Shown here in pieces: positions 1 through 8,032 of a stretch of DNA of 36,604 nt. How positions within the stretch are numbered: position 1 is the stretch's first letter; every line of letters starts with the position of its first letter. Source of the stretch: Vulcanimicrobiota bacterium (GTDB lineage Bacteria; Vulcanimicrobiota; Vulcanimicrobiia; Vulcanimicrobiales; Vulcanimicrobiaceae); NCBI GenBank assembly GCA_003161435.1, contig PMOS01000038.1:1-36604 (forward strand), given 5' to 3'. The position numbers and the translations under genes are program-made. The notes under the pieces were generated by a model, which was not told the origin of the DNA, searched no databases, and was given only the letters and a program-made list of their open reading frames with translations.

Positions 1-248
1 ATCGCGTCCTCGCCTTCGATCACCATCGCGACGATCGGTGTCGCGGTGATGTAATCGACCAGCCCGGCGAAAAACGGCTTCCCTTCGTGCTCCGCGTAGT
101 GTCGCTTCGCTTGTTCGCCCGTGACGTGCATCAGCTTGAGGCCGAGGATGACGTAGCCACGCCGCTCGAAGCGCGCGAGGACTTCGCCGACCAAGCCGCG
201 GACGACCGCGTCGGCTTTCGCGAGGATCAAGGTTCGTTCGACTGCCAT
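1..248 (-). CDS. ndk: Nucleoside diphosphate kinase, N-terminal part (cut by window edge)
   Basis: Ndk transfers the gamma-phosphate from ATP to NDPs through a phosphohistidine and balances cytosolic nucleotide pools. Reading the minus strand from the ATG at 248 gives 82 codons in the family's usual order. There is a start of type MAVERTL, the nucleotide-binding Lys11, a RFERRGY helix (26-32), GLKLM (36-40), [11 protein letters not shown] (50-60) and [10 protein letters not shown] (73-82). The catalytic His (about residue 115) lies outside the window. The usual Lys-Pro-Asp after strand 1 is here Lys-Ala-Asp (11-13), a mild oddity. The start codon is only 8 bases from the proposed birA start on the other strand, so the two promoters must overlap the genes, or birA starts further in. 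Identification is firm. Confidence 0.93.
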   Translation of the reverse strand, partial: MAVERTLILAKADAVVRGLVGEVLARFERRGYVILGLKLMHVTGEQAKRHYAEHEGKPFFAGLVDYITATPIVAMVIEGEDA

Positions 249-256
249 AGCGGAAC

Positions 257-1093
257 GTGCTATACGTGCCGGACGGTGACGCACCTCTCAGCCGAAGCGG
301 TCTGGATGCGGCGCGCGTGCGCGCCGCGCTGGCCGGAACGCGCTTTCACGACGTGCGCGCGATGCGCGAAACCCGCAGCACGAACGACGACGCCGCCGCG
401 CTGCTGGGTGATCCGCGAGCGTCCGGTGCGACGTTGGTCGCTGAGTTCCAAACGGCAGGCCGTGGGCGCAAGCCGGGTCGCAGCTGGATCGCGCCGGCAG
501 GCAGCGCGCTGACCTTCACGACCATCTTGCCGGTGGTCGTTGCGGCCGATGCCCTGTGGGCCGTGCCGTTGTGGGCGGCGCTCGCGGTCGCCGACGGCGT
601 CGAAGCCGGCTGCGGCGTGCGGCTCGATCTGCGCTGGCCGAACGACCTCGATCTGCGCGGCCGCAAGGCCGGCGGCATCCTGTGCACGTCGCGGGTGACC
701 GGCCCCCGGGCCGCGGTAGGCTGCGGCATCGGGCTCAACGTCCAGCGGCCGGGCGACGCCGCGCTCGCCGCGATCGACCCGCCGCCGGCATACCTCTCCG
801 ACGCCCAGCCGCGGGTCGCTCGCGAGGAGATCCTGGCCGGCATCCTCGGCGCGATGGACGGGCTGCTCGACGTGCTGGATCGCCCCGCCGACGCCGCGCG
901 CGCCTGGGAGGACCGGGCTCAGCTCCGTGGGCGGCCGTATCGCGTGCAGCTCGACGCGGACGGCACGATCCTCGAGGGAACGGCGGTCGGGCTGGGCCGC
1001 GATGGCGGACTCATCCTGCTCGTGGGCGATCGCGAGCACCTCGTGCACCTCGCCGACGCGCGCGTGCTTGGAGCGGGACCCGCCGCTACTTGA
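257..1093 (+). CDS. birA: Biotin--[acetyl-CoA carboxylase] ligase, catalytic type without HTH
   Basis: BirA activates biotin as biotinyl-5'-AMP and attaches it to the biotin carboxyl carrier protein of acetyl-CoA carboxylase. The 278-residue product has the ligase core: RETRSTND (38-44), the biotin/ATP loop [10 protein letters not shown] (68-77), RWPNDL (126-131) and RGRKAGGIL with the likely catalytic Lys137. A small C-terminal SH3-like domain follows (about 225-270). There is no N-terminal winged helix, so it is a group I enzyme that would not repress transcription. The loop carries one extra residue (K-P) compared with the common GRGRRGRxW. The start at GTG 257 is the longest choice; GTG 266 or GTG 317 would also keep the core. 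It ends 8 bases inside the convergent DUF3343 gene. Confidence 0.93.
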   Translation: MLYVPDGDAPLSRSGLDAARVRAALAGTRFHDVRAMRETRSTNDDAAALLGDPRASGATLVAEFQTAGRGRKPGRSWIAPAGSALTFTTILPVVVAADALWAVPLWAALAVADGVEAGCGVRLDLRWPNDLDLRGRKAGGILCTSRVTGPRAAVGCGIGLNVQRPGDAALAAIDPPPAYLSDAQPRVAREEILAGILGAMDGLLDVLDRPADAARAWEDRAQLRGRPYRVQLDADGTILEGTAVGLGRDGGLILLVGDREHLVHLADARVLGAGPAAT

Positions 1094-1301
1094 CGACGCC
1101 GCCGAGTGCGACTTTCGCTTTGCCCAGGACCGCGATCGCGGCCGCCTCGGCGCCGGGTTCGACCGACAACGCAAGGTTCGCGGTAGCGATCACGTGGGCA
1201 GGCTTAGGGATCATTTTCGCAACGACGCCGCCGTCTTTGAGCGCCTTGGTGGCGATCATCGTGTCGGCGTTCGACCCGAAGAACAGGATGACGTCAGGCA
1301 T
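1086..1301 (-). CDS. Small DUF3343-like protein
   Basis: This 71-residue cytosolic protein has the compact alpha/beta pattern of the DUF3343 (putative Se/S carrier-like) family: a first strand (VILFFGS, 4-10), a helix (DTMIATKALKDGG), a strand with KMIPKP (29-34), and the segment ATANLALSV that corresponds to the family's S-S-C-G-LAL region. The conserved cysteine of that segment is absent here, and the protein has no Cys at all. A sulfur or selenium carrier role by the usual chemistry is therefore unlikely. It starts 3 bases after the stop of the Cache-domain gene and ends the four-gene minus-strand operon that begins with amzA. The family match rests on pattern, not on a search. Confidence 0.6.
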   Translation of the reverse strand: MPDVILFFGSNADTMIATKALKDGGVVAKMIPKPAHVIATANLALSVEPGAEAAAIAVLGKAKVALGGVVK

Positions 1302-1304
1302 CGG

Positions 1305-2672
1305 CTATTGCGATCGCGAGCCGGTGACCAACTCTTCGAGACCACCCGCAACGTCGTCGAGCTCGTGGACGCGTTCGACCGCCTGAAGCGTACGCGTCGC
1401 CATTTCCGTCGCCAGCGTGTCGATGACGACCACGTCGCTGAGAATCTCGGCGTTGAGCGCCGACGCCGCGAGGATCTTCTCCGAGACGCCCTGCACTACG
1501 GCGACGGCCGGACCGGCGCCCACCGCCGGGCGGAGCGCGCCGTTCGCGTCCATCGCGACCTGCATGAGCAGGTCGCCCTGACGCTCGACCGCCTCGCGCG
1601 TTTGCGCGACGTGGTCGCCGGAGACTTCACTGCCGACGATGACCACCGATAGCTGCTGCGCCGCCTTGCGCACTTGGCGGCTGCGCTCCGCCAGACGGCG
1701 CGCGATCCGCTCGATCAGCGGCAGCGCGAGCGACAAGCCGATCGCGATCCCGACCAGTCCCCACAACAGCAGCGAGATCAGCGTATGATTCTGCACGGCG
1801 GTGAAGTTCGCCAGCGGAACGCCGAACCAGCGCAGCGCGATCACGTGCATCTGGTCGTCGTAGATCGGCTCCACGCGCGCGAGATAGTCCACACCGCCCT
1901 CGCGATCGATCCCCGAGTATGGCTGCGTGAGCGATGCGATCGACGGCGTCGCCCCGTCGTCGACCAGGCGCGTACCGTCGGGACGCGCGATCGAGCTGGA
2001 GATCAGCTCGCCCTCGAAGATGACGGCGGCTTTGCCGCCCAGCGCGTTCGCCGCTTCGTCGACGATGTCGTAGTAGTGGTCGATCACGATCCCGCCGTAC
2101 ACCGCACCGATGGTGCGCTCGTTCGCGTCCGCGATCGGTGCGGCCGCGATCATCGCCAAGCCTTCGACCAGACCTTCGCGGCCCGGCGTCGTCGATTCGA
2201 TCTGCGGCTCGAGCTGCTCGGGGACCAGTTCGTCATGCGGCAGCGTCGCAGAGGTGCTGATCGTCTCACCGGCAAGGGCGCGCTTCACGAACGGCGACCG
2301 CAGCGCCGCGCCGGGGCGGCCGCCGTTGGCGCGCGCGAGAACGTTGCCCTTCGTATCGACGATGGTGAGGAACGAGAGGTCGCCTTGACGCGCGATCCCG
2401 CTCAGCGACGCTTCGAGCTTCTTGCTGCGGATCGCGGTGCGGTGCTGAACCGCCTCGTTGATCGCGGCCTGGGTTACCAACAGTTTTACGGTGTCGCGCT
2501 TTTGATCGAGATAACCGGCGAAGCCCGTCGAGCCGCTGGCGATCTGCTGGTTGGCGAGCCGGTTGAGGTCGGTCGCCATCGTGTTGCGCGCCGCGATCGC
2601 ACTGATCGCGGAGGAGATGACGATGGCACCGACCAGCGTTCCGACGAGTTTCGTGCGCAGACCGAGCTTCAT
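1305..2672 (-). CDS. Cache-domain membrane sensor, chemoreceptor-like but lacking a signalling tip
   Basis: The 455-residue protein has the sensory half of a chemoreceptor. One membrane segment (about 9-28) is followed by a large periplasmic part (30-295) that reads as a double-Cache ligand-binding domain, with [14 protein letters not shown] (101-114) and [15 protein letters not shown] (190-204) as typical strands. A second membrane segment lies at 298-320. The cytoplasmic tail (321-455) is a 135-residue, Ala/Val/Glu-rich helical stretch, but it lacks the conserved E-Q-T-N...[10 protein letters not shown] hairpin of chemotaxis receptors. The start overlaps the stop of the upstream methyl-accepting protein by 4 bases (ATGA), so the two are probably made together and may form a mixed receptor. 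The ligand is unknown. Confidence 0.8.
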   Translation of the reverse strand: MKLGLRTKLVGTLVGAIVISSAISAIAARNTMATDLNRLANQQIASGSTGFAGYLDQKRDTVKLLVTQAAINEAVQHRTAIRSKKLEASLSGIARQGDLSFLTIVDTKGNVLARANGGRPGAALRSPFVKRALAGETISTSATLPHDELVPEQLEPQIESTTPGREGLVEGLAMIAAAPIADANERTIGAVYGGIVIDHYYDIVDEAANALGGKAAVIFEGELISSSIARPDGTRLVDDGATPSIASLTQPYSGIDREGGVDYLARVEPIYDDQMHVIALRWFGVPLANFTAVQNHTLISLLLWGLVGIAIGLSLALPLIERIARRLAERSRQVRKAAQQLSVVIVGSEVSGDHVAQTREAVERQGDLLMQVAMDANGALRPAVGAGPAVAVVQGVSEKILAASALNAEILSDVVVIDTLATEMATRTLQAVERVHELDDVAGGLEELVTGSRSQ

Positions 2673-4075
2673 ACCGTGGTTTCCTCCACCATGAGTTCGT
2701 TGTCACTGAGCGCGTAGCGACCCAGCTGATCGTCGATCGCGGCTGCACGCCGCGCCATCTCTTCGACCGAACCCAGAATGCGCTGGGCCGCCGACGTGAC
2801 CTCGGCGTTGACGTAGGTGAGAACCTCGACCGACGACGCGTTCTGCGCCGAGATCGACGTGATCGACTCGAAGGCGCTCGAGACGGCGCCCGAGTGCGAG
2901 GCCATCTGCCGCGTCGCCGAGAGGTTGGCAGCGACGGAGCGCGTGATCTCCTCGATCGAGCGGATAACGCGGAACGAGTTCTCCGACATCGAGCGCGTGA
3001 CCGAGCTGATCTGGCTGACCTGGCGGTTCGCGTCCATTACGGTCGCGACGATCTCGCGCAACGCCTCGGATGCGCTGTCGGTCGACTTTACGCTGTCCCC
3101 GACTCGCCCGTTGAGGCGCGCCATGGCGTCGGACACCTGCGCGATGACGGATTGCGTCGAGCCGATGTGTCCGGCGATCTCTTTGGTCGCCTGCACGCTG
3201 CCGTCGGCCAGCTTCCGGATCTCCGACGCGACGACCGCGAACCCGCGCCCGTGCTCGCCGGCGCGGGCCGCCTCGATCGCCGCGTTGAGCGCGAGGAGAT
3301 TCGTCTGCTCGGCGATGCGGTCGATGACCTTGACGATATCGCCGATCTGATCGGAGTTCGTGCCCAGCCGCCGGATGTCGTCGCCCAGATCCTCGATCGT
3401 GCTGCGAATCGTCGCCATCGCGTCGACGATCGTGTGAATCGCCGCCCCGCCGCGATCGGCGGTGTGTGTCGTCGCGGCGGAGATCGAGAGCAGCGAATCG
3501 ACTTGCGCCGCCACCTCTTCGATCGATGCCGACATCGACGAGACATCGATCGCCGTTTCGTCCAGCGATCGCGTCTGCTGCTCGGCCGAACCCGCCAGCT
3601 CGCCGATCGCCTCGCTCATCGCGCCGACCGTGCGCTGGGCACCCTGGACGATCTGCGATTGCTCGACGATCCCGTCTTCGAGCTGCTTCTGCGCGATCGC
3701 ACCGCCTTCGATGACGGCCAGCGACGAGGACGCGGTATCGTGCAGGCCGGCGCCGGCCGCGCCGAGCCGCTCGGCCTCTACGCGCATCGCGCCGACGAAC
3801 TCGCGCATCTCGGCCCGCCTGGCGAAACCCGAGTCGACCGCCGGCACGCCCGCCAGCGAGAATCGTTCGTCGCGATCGGTGAAGGCGGCCGGGAAGGCTC
3901 GGCTCCGGGCACTGGCCGGGCGCAGCAGCCACGCGACGACCGCGCCGCCCGCGAACACGATCGCGCAAGCCGCGAGCGTCGCAAACGTCCCGGCCGGCCG
4001 CGTCGCCAGGTACGCGGTGCCGCCGAGCGCCCCCGCCAGTGCAGCCGCGAACGCGGCTAACCGGGCTGGTTTCAC
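2669..4075 (-). CDS. Methyl-accepting chemotaxis protein without periplasmic sensor domain
   Basis: The 468-residue product has two close membrane helices (about 5-25 and 31-51) with almost nothing between them, a linker, then a complete cytoplasmic signalling domain (about 100-450). The hairpin tip that binds CheW and CheA is clear at 256-283 ([15 protein letters not shown], then [11 protein letters not shown]). Flanking coiled-coil helices carry Glu/Gln/Ala pairs that could be methylation sites. There is no HAMP domain that I can recognise. Sensing must come from the membrane region or a partner, and the obvious partner is the Cache protein encoded by the overlapping next gene (ATGA, 2669-2672). 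The start is GTG at 4075, which overlaps the stop of a possible microORF. No che genes lie in the window. Confidence 0.9.
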   Translation of the reverse strand: MKPARLAAFAAALAGALGGTAYLATRPAGTFATLAACAIVFAGGAVVAWLLRPASARSRAFPAAFTDRDERFSLAGVPAVDSGFARRAEMREFVGAMRVEAERLGAAGAGLHDTASSSLAVIEGGAIAQKQLEDGIVEQSQIVQGAQRTVGAMSEAIGELAGSAEQQTRSLDETAIDVSSMSASIEEVAAQVDSLLSISAATTHTADRGGAAIHTIVDAMATIRSTIEDLGDDIRRLGTNSDQIGDIVKVIDRIAEQTNLLALNAAIEAARAGEHGRGFAVVASEIRKLADGSVQATKEIAGHIGSTQSVIAQVSDAMARLNGRVGDSVKSTDSASEALREIVATVMDANRQVSQISSVTRSMSENSFRVIRSIEEITRSVAANLSATRQMASHSGAVSSAFESITSISAQNASSVEVLTYVNAEVTSAAQRILGSVEEMARRAAAIDDQLGRYALSDNELMVEETTV

Positions 4076-4137
4076 ACCGGCCTCGGCAACGACGAATATG
4101 GGTCGGCGTAGTCCGCGCGGTCCATCCCTTCCAACAT
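4072..4137 (-). CDS. Possible 21-codon microORF coupled to the chemoreceptor gene
   Basis: In the 99-base gap between amzA and the methyl-accepting gene, an ATG at 4137 opens 21 codons (begins [14 protein letters not shown], ends RPV). Its TGA overlaps the GTG start of the chemoreceptor gene in the arrangement GTGA, the same coupling seen at other junctions of this window. There is no strong ribosome binding site before the ATG; an AAGGGA lies about 16 bases upstream, too far for usual spacing. It could be a leader peptide that delivers ribosomes to the receptor gene, or a chance ORF. Confidence 0.3.
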   Translation of the reverse strand: MLEGMDRADYADPYSSLPRPV

Positions 4138-4174
4138 CGGACGTTTGCCGCCGTCCCTTGAGGCCGGGGAGGGG

Positions 4175-4711
4175 TCAGGCAGGCCGGTTGGCGCGGCTCC
4201 GGCGTTCGCAGCTCTCGCAGTAGTGCGAGTGCTTGTTGTCGGTATCGAAGACGGAGTTCGAGTAGTACATCGCGCAGCGCGCGTTGTAGCAATGCTTGAG
4301 GCCCAGCGCGTGACCGATCTCGTGGACGCTCTCCTTGAGCAAGCGCTGGAACAGCGCGTTCTCGTTGGGCTGGTCGCCGTAGTATTCCGAGCGCAACCGC
4401 TGAAGCGAGACAACCGCGCAGCGCTGGGTTTCGCTCGACGACCCGAAGACGAACTGGTGTGAGGTCTTGTAGAGATCGAACTCGGTGATGCCCAGGACGA
4501 GATCTTCGCGCGTCTCGTAGGCGGCTGCCAGACGCGCGACGAGCGAGCCGAAGAACAACTGTCCGCGCGTACTGTTCAACGCGCTCTTCGGCACGGCGAG
4601 CGGGGCGCGCACGACGGCCGTCGCCAGGAATCGCTCTTCCAGGCACAACGCAAGCCGGGTGAGCAATCCCGCGTCGATCGCATTGATCGGGACGATGCTG
4701 ATCTCGCGCAC
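4175..4711 (-). CDS. amzA: Archaemetzincin-type zinc metallopeptidase (M54)
   Basis: This 178-residue protease belongs to the archaemetzincins, zinc metallopeptidases found in archaea and scattered bacteria, whose cellular substrates are mostly unknown. The signature is present: HEIGHALGLKHC (130-141) with zinc ligands His130, His134 and His140 and catalytic Glu131. Cys141, Cys146 and the pair Cys165-x-x-Cys168 follow and form the family's second, structural zinc site. The Met of the Met-turn is Met148. The N-terminal half (1-110) is the usual alpha/beta part. There is no signal peptide, so it should act in the cytosol. The start is GTG 4711; no clear ribosome binding site precedes it. It is divergent from acpS and is the first full gene before the chemoreceptor pair, which suggests co-transcription. 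Confidence 0.92.
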   Translation of the reverse strand: MREISIVPINAIDAGLLTRLALCLEERFLATAVVRAPLAVPKSALNSTRGQLFFGSLVARLAAAYETREDLVLGITEFDLYKTSHQFVFGSSSETQRCAVVSLQRLRSEYYGDQPNENALFQRLLKESVHEIGHALGLKHCYNARCAMYYSNSVFDTDNKHSHYCESCERRSRANRPA

Positions 4712-4771
4712 GGCCGGAGAGGTCAGTTCGTGCGACGCATGGCGCTATCCTGGGACGTCGAAGGACAGCGT

Positions 4772-5134
4772 ATGATCGTTGGGATCGGAATCGACCTCGC
4801 GGAGGTCGAGCGGTATCGCTTCGACCCGGAGAAGCGCGCATGGTTCGCGCGCAAGGTATATACGGAAGAAGAGATGGCGTATGCGATGCGCAAGCGGCTG
4901 TGGGCCGAGCGGCTGGCGGGCTTCTTCGCCGCGAAGGAAGCGACGCGCAAGGCGTTCGGCCACGCCATCCCCTGGAACGCCGTCGGCGTCTCGCACGAGC
5001 GCAGCGGAAAGCCGGTGATCCGCCTGTATCGCGGCTACGATCGCCTGATCGCGCAACGCGAAGTCCGCGCCATCCATCTGACCATCACGCACACCGCGAC
5101 GACGGCCGCCGCCGTCGTCGTGTTGGAAGGATGA
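4772..5134 (+). CDS. acpS: Holo-[acyl-carrier-protein] synthase
   Basis: AcpS moves the 4'-phosphopantetheine arm from coenzyme A to a serine of apo-acyl carrier protein, which activates fatty acid synthesis. The 120-residue length is typical. Magnesium and CoA residues sit in IGIDLAEVER (Asp8) and FAAKEATRKAFG (Glu56), and the C-terminal strand LTITHT (103-108) matches the family's LSHT-type motif. ATG 4772 is chosen because the family begins with M-I-V-G-I-G-x-D and because GAAGGACA lies a few bases upstream; a longer reading frame exists upstream but adds nothing conserved. It is followed after 10 bases by nnr, a pairing common in bacteria. Confidence 0.95.
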   Translation: MIVGIGIDLAEVERYRFDPEKRAWFARKVYTEEEMAYAMRKRLWAERLAGFFAAKEATRKAFGHAIPWNAVGVSHERSGKPVIRLYRGYDRLIAQREVRAIHLTITHTATTAAAVVVLEG

Positions 5135-5144
5135 CCGCGCGCTG

Positions 5145-6662
5145 ATGCGTGCCGTGACGGCTGCCCAGATGCGCGCCATCGATGCCGCAGCGGTTGCGCG
5201 CGAAGGCGAGGTTGCGCTCATGCGCGCAGCCGGCGAGGCGATCGCGCGGCTGATCGACCGGTACGCGCGAGGCGACGGTCCGATCGTCGCGGTCGCCGGC
5301 CCGGGGAACAACGGCGGCGACGCGTACGCGGCGCTCGCGTCGTACGGCGGCACGCGCCGCTGCATCGTGTTCGGCGATCCGGCCGCCGGCGGCAGCGCGG
5401 CGCGCCGCGACGCGCGCGAGCGCGCGCGCGTCGCAGGCGTCGAGGAACGCCCGCTTCCCACCGACGCGCAAACGCTGCGCGCTGCCGCGCTCGTCCTCGA
5501 CGGTGTGCTGGGCGTGAACGCGCGCTTGCCGCTCGACGAGCACAGCGCGCAGCTGGTCGACGCAATGACCGCCGGCGGCGCGCCGATCCTCGCGCTCGAC
5601 GTGCCGACCGGAATCGATCCCACCAGCGGGACGGCCGGAGAGCGGGTCGTACGCGCCGCCGCGACGATCGCACTCGGGCGACCCAAGCTGGGCTGCTTGT
5701 TGGAAGCGGGGCGCGACGCCGCCGGCGAGCTATGGTGCGCGCCGATCGGGATGCGCGACGACGACGCGCGCGGCGTCGACGATCCGCGCACCGACGTCAT
5801 GACCGCCGCGGAGTTCGCCGCGCTGTTGCCGCGCCGCGCGGCGGAGTCCGACAAGCGCAGCTCCGGCGCGCCGTTGATCGTCGCCGGCTCGACGCAGTTT
5901 CCCGGCGCGGCGGTGCTCTGCGCGTGGGGCGCTGCGCGCGCCGGCGCCGGCTACGTGACGGTCGCGGCGCCCGAAGGCGCGGCTGCGGCGCTGCGCGCGC
6001 ACCTGGTCGAGCAGGTGGTGGTGACCTACGACGAGCGCGATCCGGCCGGCGCCGTGCGCACGATCCTCGAGCTCACCAACCGCTGCACGAGCATCGCGAT
6101 CGGACCGGGGCTCGGACTGTCGGATGCGTTTTCGACCATCGTGAACGGCGTCATCGGGGAAACCGAGCTGCCGGTCGTGGCCGACGCCGGCGCGCTGTAC
6201 CACCTTTCGAAGCGCCTGAGCGACTACCGCGAGAAGCGGTTGGTCCTCACCCCGCACGCCGGCGAGTTCGCCCGGCTCAGCGGAAAGGGCACGATCGCCC
6301 CCGGCGAGCGTCTGACGCGCCTCCGGGCCTTCGTCGACGAACACGGAATCGCGACGCTTCTGAAAGGACGCACCACGCTGATCGGCGGGCGGGACGCGAC
6401 CTACCTCAACCCGACCGGAACCAACGCGCTGGCGACGGCCGGGACCGGCGACGTCCTCACCGGCGCCATCGCGACGCTGCTCGCGCAAGAGCTCGATCCG
6501 GTCGACGCAGCCCGAGCGGGCGCATACTGGCACGGGCTCGCCGGCCGGCTGGCACTCGAGGAACGGCGCCGGGGCGTCGTCGCGCGCGATGTGGCCGATG
6601 CGTTGGGACCGGCCTCGGAGGTCGCGCGCGAGGACGCGGCACTGCTCCGCATCGTCGGCTAA
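5145..6662 (+). CDS. nnr: Bifunctional NAD(P)HX epimerase / ADP-dependent NAD(P)HX dehydratase
   Basis: Nnr repairs hydrated NADH and NADPH: the N-terminal domain epimerises the R and S hydrates, and the C-terminal domain removes water at the cost of ADP. The 505 residues contain both. The YjeF_N part (1-215) carries GPGNNGGD (52-59) and DVPTGIDPTSG for the epimerase. The ribokinase-like C-terminal part (about 225-505) has VVADAGAL, LTPHAGEF and TAGTGDVLTG (431-440) with catalytic Asp436. The start is ATG 5145. It follows acpS closely and is probably co-transcribed with it. The RND adaptor begins 68 bases downstream. Confidence 0.96.
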   Translation: MRAVTAAQMRAIDAAAVAREGEVALMRAAGEAIARLIDRYARGDGPIVAVAGPGNNGGDAYAALASYGGTRRCIVFGDPAAGGSAARRDARERARVAGVEERPLPTDAQTLRAAALVLDGVLGVNARLPLDEHSAQLVDAMTAGGAPILALDVPTGIDPTSGTAGERVVRAAATIALGRPKLGCLLEAGRDAAGELWCAPIGMRDDDARGVDDPRTDVMTAAEFAALLPRRAAESDKRSSGAPLIVAGSTQFPGAAVLCAWGAARAGAGYVTVAAPEGAAAALRAHLVEQVVVTYDERDPAGAVRTILELTNRCTSIAIGPGLGLSDAFSTIVNGVIGETELPVVADAGALYHLSKRLSDYREKRLVLTPHAGEFARLSGKGTIAPGERLTRLRAFVDEHGIATLLKGRTTLIGGRDATYLNPTGTNALATAGTGDVLTGAIATLLAQELDPVDAARAGAYWHGLAGRLALEERRRGVVARDVADALGPASEVAREDAALLRIVG

Positions 6663-6730
6663 CCAAGCGTCCCGAAACCTGTGAGCAGCATGTGAGCATG
6701 CCTAGCCGGATTTTGGTAACCTATGACGGT

Positions 6731-8023
6731 ATGGCCAGGGCTTTCCCTCACCCCGTGCGCCGGCTGCTCGTCCTTTGCGTCGCATTGACGCTGGTCGCCG
6801 GCTGCGGTCGCTCCCAACGTCCTCCCCGTCAGACCGGGAACGCAATCGTTCCGGTCGTCACGGCGTCGTACGGCGCGGTTTCCCCGACGACGGTCCTGTC
6901 CGGGACGATCGCTCCGCTGCAGAACGTCGGGATCACCTCGACGCTCGCGGAACCGGCCGACATCGTGAGCGTGCAGGAAGGCGATCACGTCAGCCGAGGC
7001 GAGGTCATCGCCCAGCTCGACACGGCCGATCTGCGCGCGCAGCTGCAAGCCGATATCGCGACCGCGCAGAGCAGCCGCGCGAAGGCGACCCAGACCTACG
7101 ATCAAGCCGGCCTGACGATCGTGCAGAGCAGCAACACGGTCAACGCGGCGCGCGCTAGCGTCCGCCAGGCGCAGGTGACGCTCGGCAACGATCAGCTCAC
7201 CCTCACCCGCGACGCGGCACTGCTCAAGCAAGGGTACATCGCCCAGTCGCAGTACGACCAACAGGCCACGGTCGTCAAGAACGATCAGCAAGCCGTGCAG
7301 AGCGCGCAGGTGACGCTGCAGAACGACGTTTCGCAGGTGCAAACCAACGGTTCGACATCGAGCGGCCTGCAAGGTGCGAACGTAGCCGCCGCACAGGCCG
7401 ACGTGCAGACCGCGCTCGCCCAGGCCGATCAGATCCGCGTGCAGATCAGCAAGGCCGCGATCATCTCGCCGATCGACGGCGTGGTCGTGAACCGCAACCT
7501 CAACCCGGGCGAGTTTCCCGGCACGCGCACGATCTTCACGCTGCAGCAAACCGATCACGTGTTCGCGGTGCTCAACGCTGCCGGCTCGCAAGTGGTCGGC
7601 GTGCGCAACGGCAGCTCGGTCGACGTGACGTCGGATATCTTGCCCGGCAAGCACGCGCGCGGAACGGTCGTCGGCGTGCTCAACGCCGTCCAGCCCGGTT
7701 CGACCAACTTCGTGTTGAAGGTGCTGCTCGACAACGGCCGCGGCTCGTTGCGGCCCGGGATGGTCGTATCCGGCACGGCGTCCCTCCCCGGCGCGAGCGG
7801 CACCCGAATCCCGGTCACCGCCTTCTTGGACACGACCGACTCGAGCGTTCAGATCGTCCGGGACAGCGCGGCGCAAACCGTGCGCGTCACGACGCTCGCA
7901 CAGGACTCCAAGAACGCGATCGTGGTCGGTCTACCGCAAGGGGCCGTCGTGATCGCGAACGGTCAGTTGGGCTTGGTCGACGGCCAACGCGTCCAACCAC
8001 AGCGCCAGGTCGCGGAGAAGTAG
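6731..8023 (+). CDS. RND efflux system periplasmic adaptor lipoprotein
   Basis: Membrane fusion (HlyD/AcrA-type) proteins bridge an RND pump in the inner membrane to an outer-membrane channel. The 430-residue product starts with a lipoprotein signal: arginines 10-11, a hydrophobic core and the lipobox LVAGC, giving lipidation at Cys25. Next come the first half of the lipoyl domain (GTIAPLQNVGIT...VQEGDHVSRGEVIAQLD), a long alpha-hairpin rich in Gln and Ala (about 100-230), the second lipoyl half (IISPIDGVVV) and beta-barrel and membrane-proximal domains. ATG 6731 is chosen because it gives a clean signal peptide; ATG 6698 in the same frame would add 11 residues. It lies 9 bases before the pump gene. 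No outer-membrane channel gene is present nearby. Confidence 0.93.
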   Translation: MARAFPHPVRRLLVLCVALTLVAGCGRSQRPPRQTGNAIVPVVTASYGAVSPTTVLSGTIAPLQNVGITSTLAEPADIVSVQEGDHVSRGEVIAQLDTADLRAQLQADIATAQSSRAKATQTYDQAGLTIVQSSNTVNAARASVRQAQVTLGNDQLTLTRDAALLKQGYIAQSQYDQQATVVKNDQQAVQSAQVTLQNDVSQVQTNGSTSSGLQGANVAAAQADVQTALAQADQIRVQISKAAIISPIDGVVVNRNLNPGEFPGTRTIFTLQQTDHVFAVLNAAGSQVVGVRNGSSVDVTSDILPGKHARGTVVGVLNAVQPGSTNFVLKVLLDNGRGSLRPGMVVSGTASLPGASGTRIPVTAFLDTTDSSVQIVRDSAAQTVRVTTLAQDSKNAIVVGLPQGAVVIANGQLGLVDGQRVQPQRQVAEK

Positions 8024-8032
8024 CGTAGCTTC

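Noticed and set aside
2703..4841. Very long open frame opposite or beside the chemoreceptor genes, and many others of 200-700 codons
   Set aside because: They are Arg- and Ala-rich shadow frames caused by high GC; they overlap genes with clear family motifs and show no motifs themselves.
5732..6730. Upstream extension of the RND adaptor frame inside nnr
   Set aside because: It is a shadow of nnr; the lipoprotein signal peptide marks the true start near 6731.
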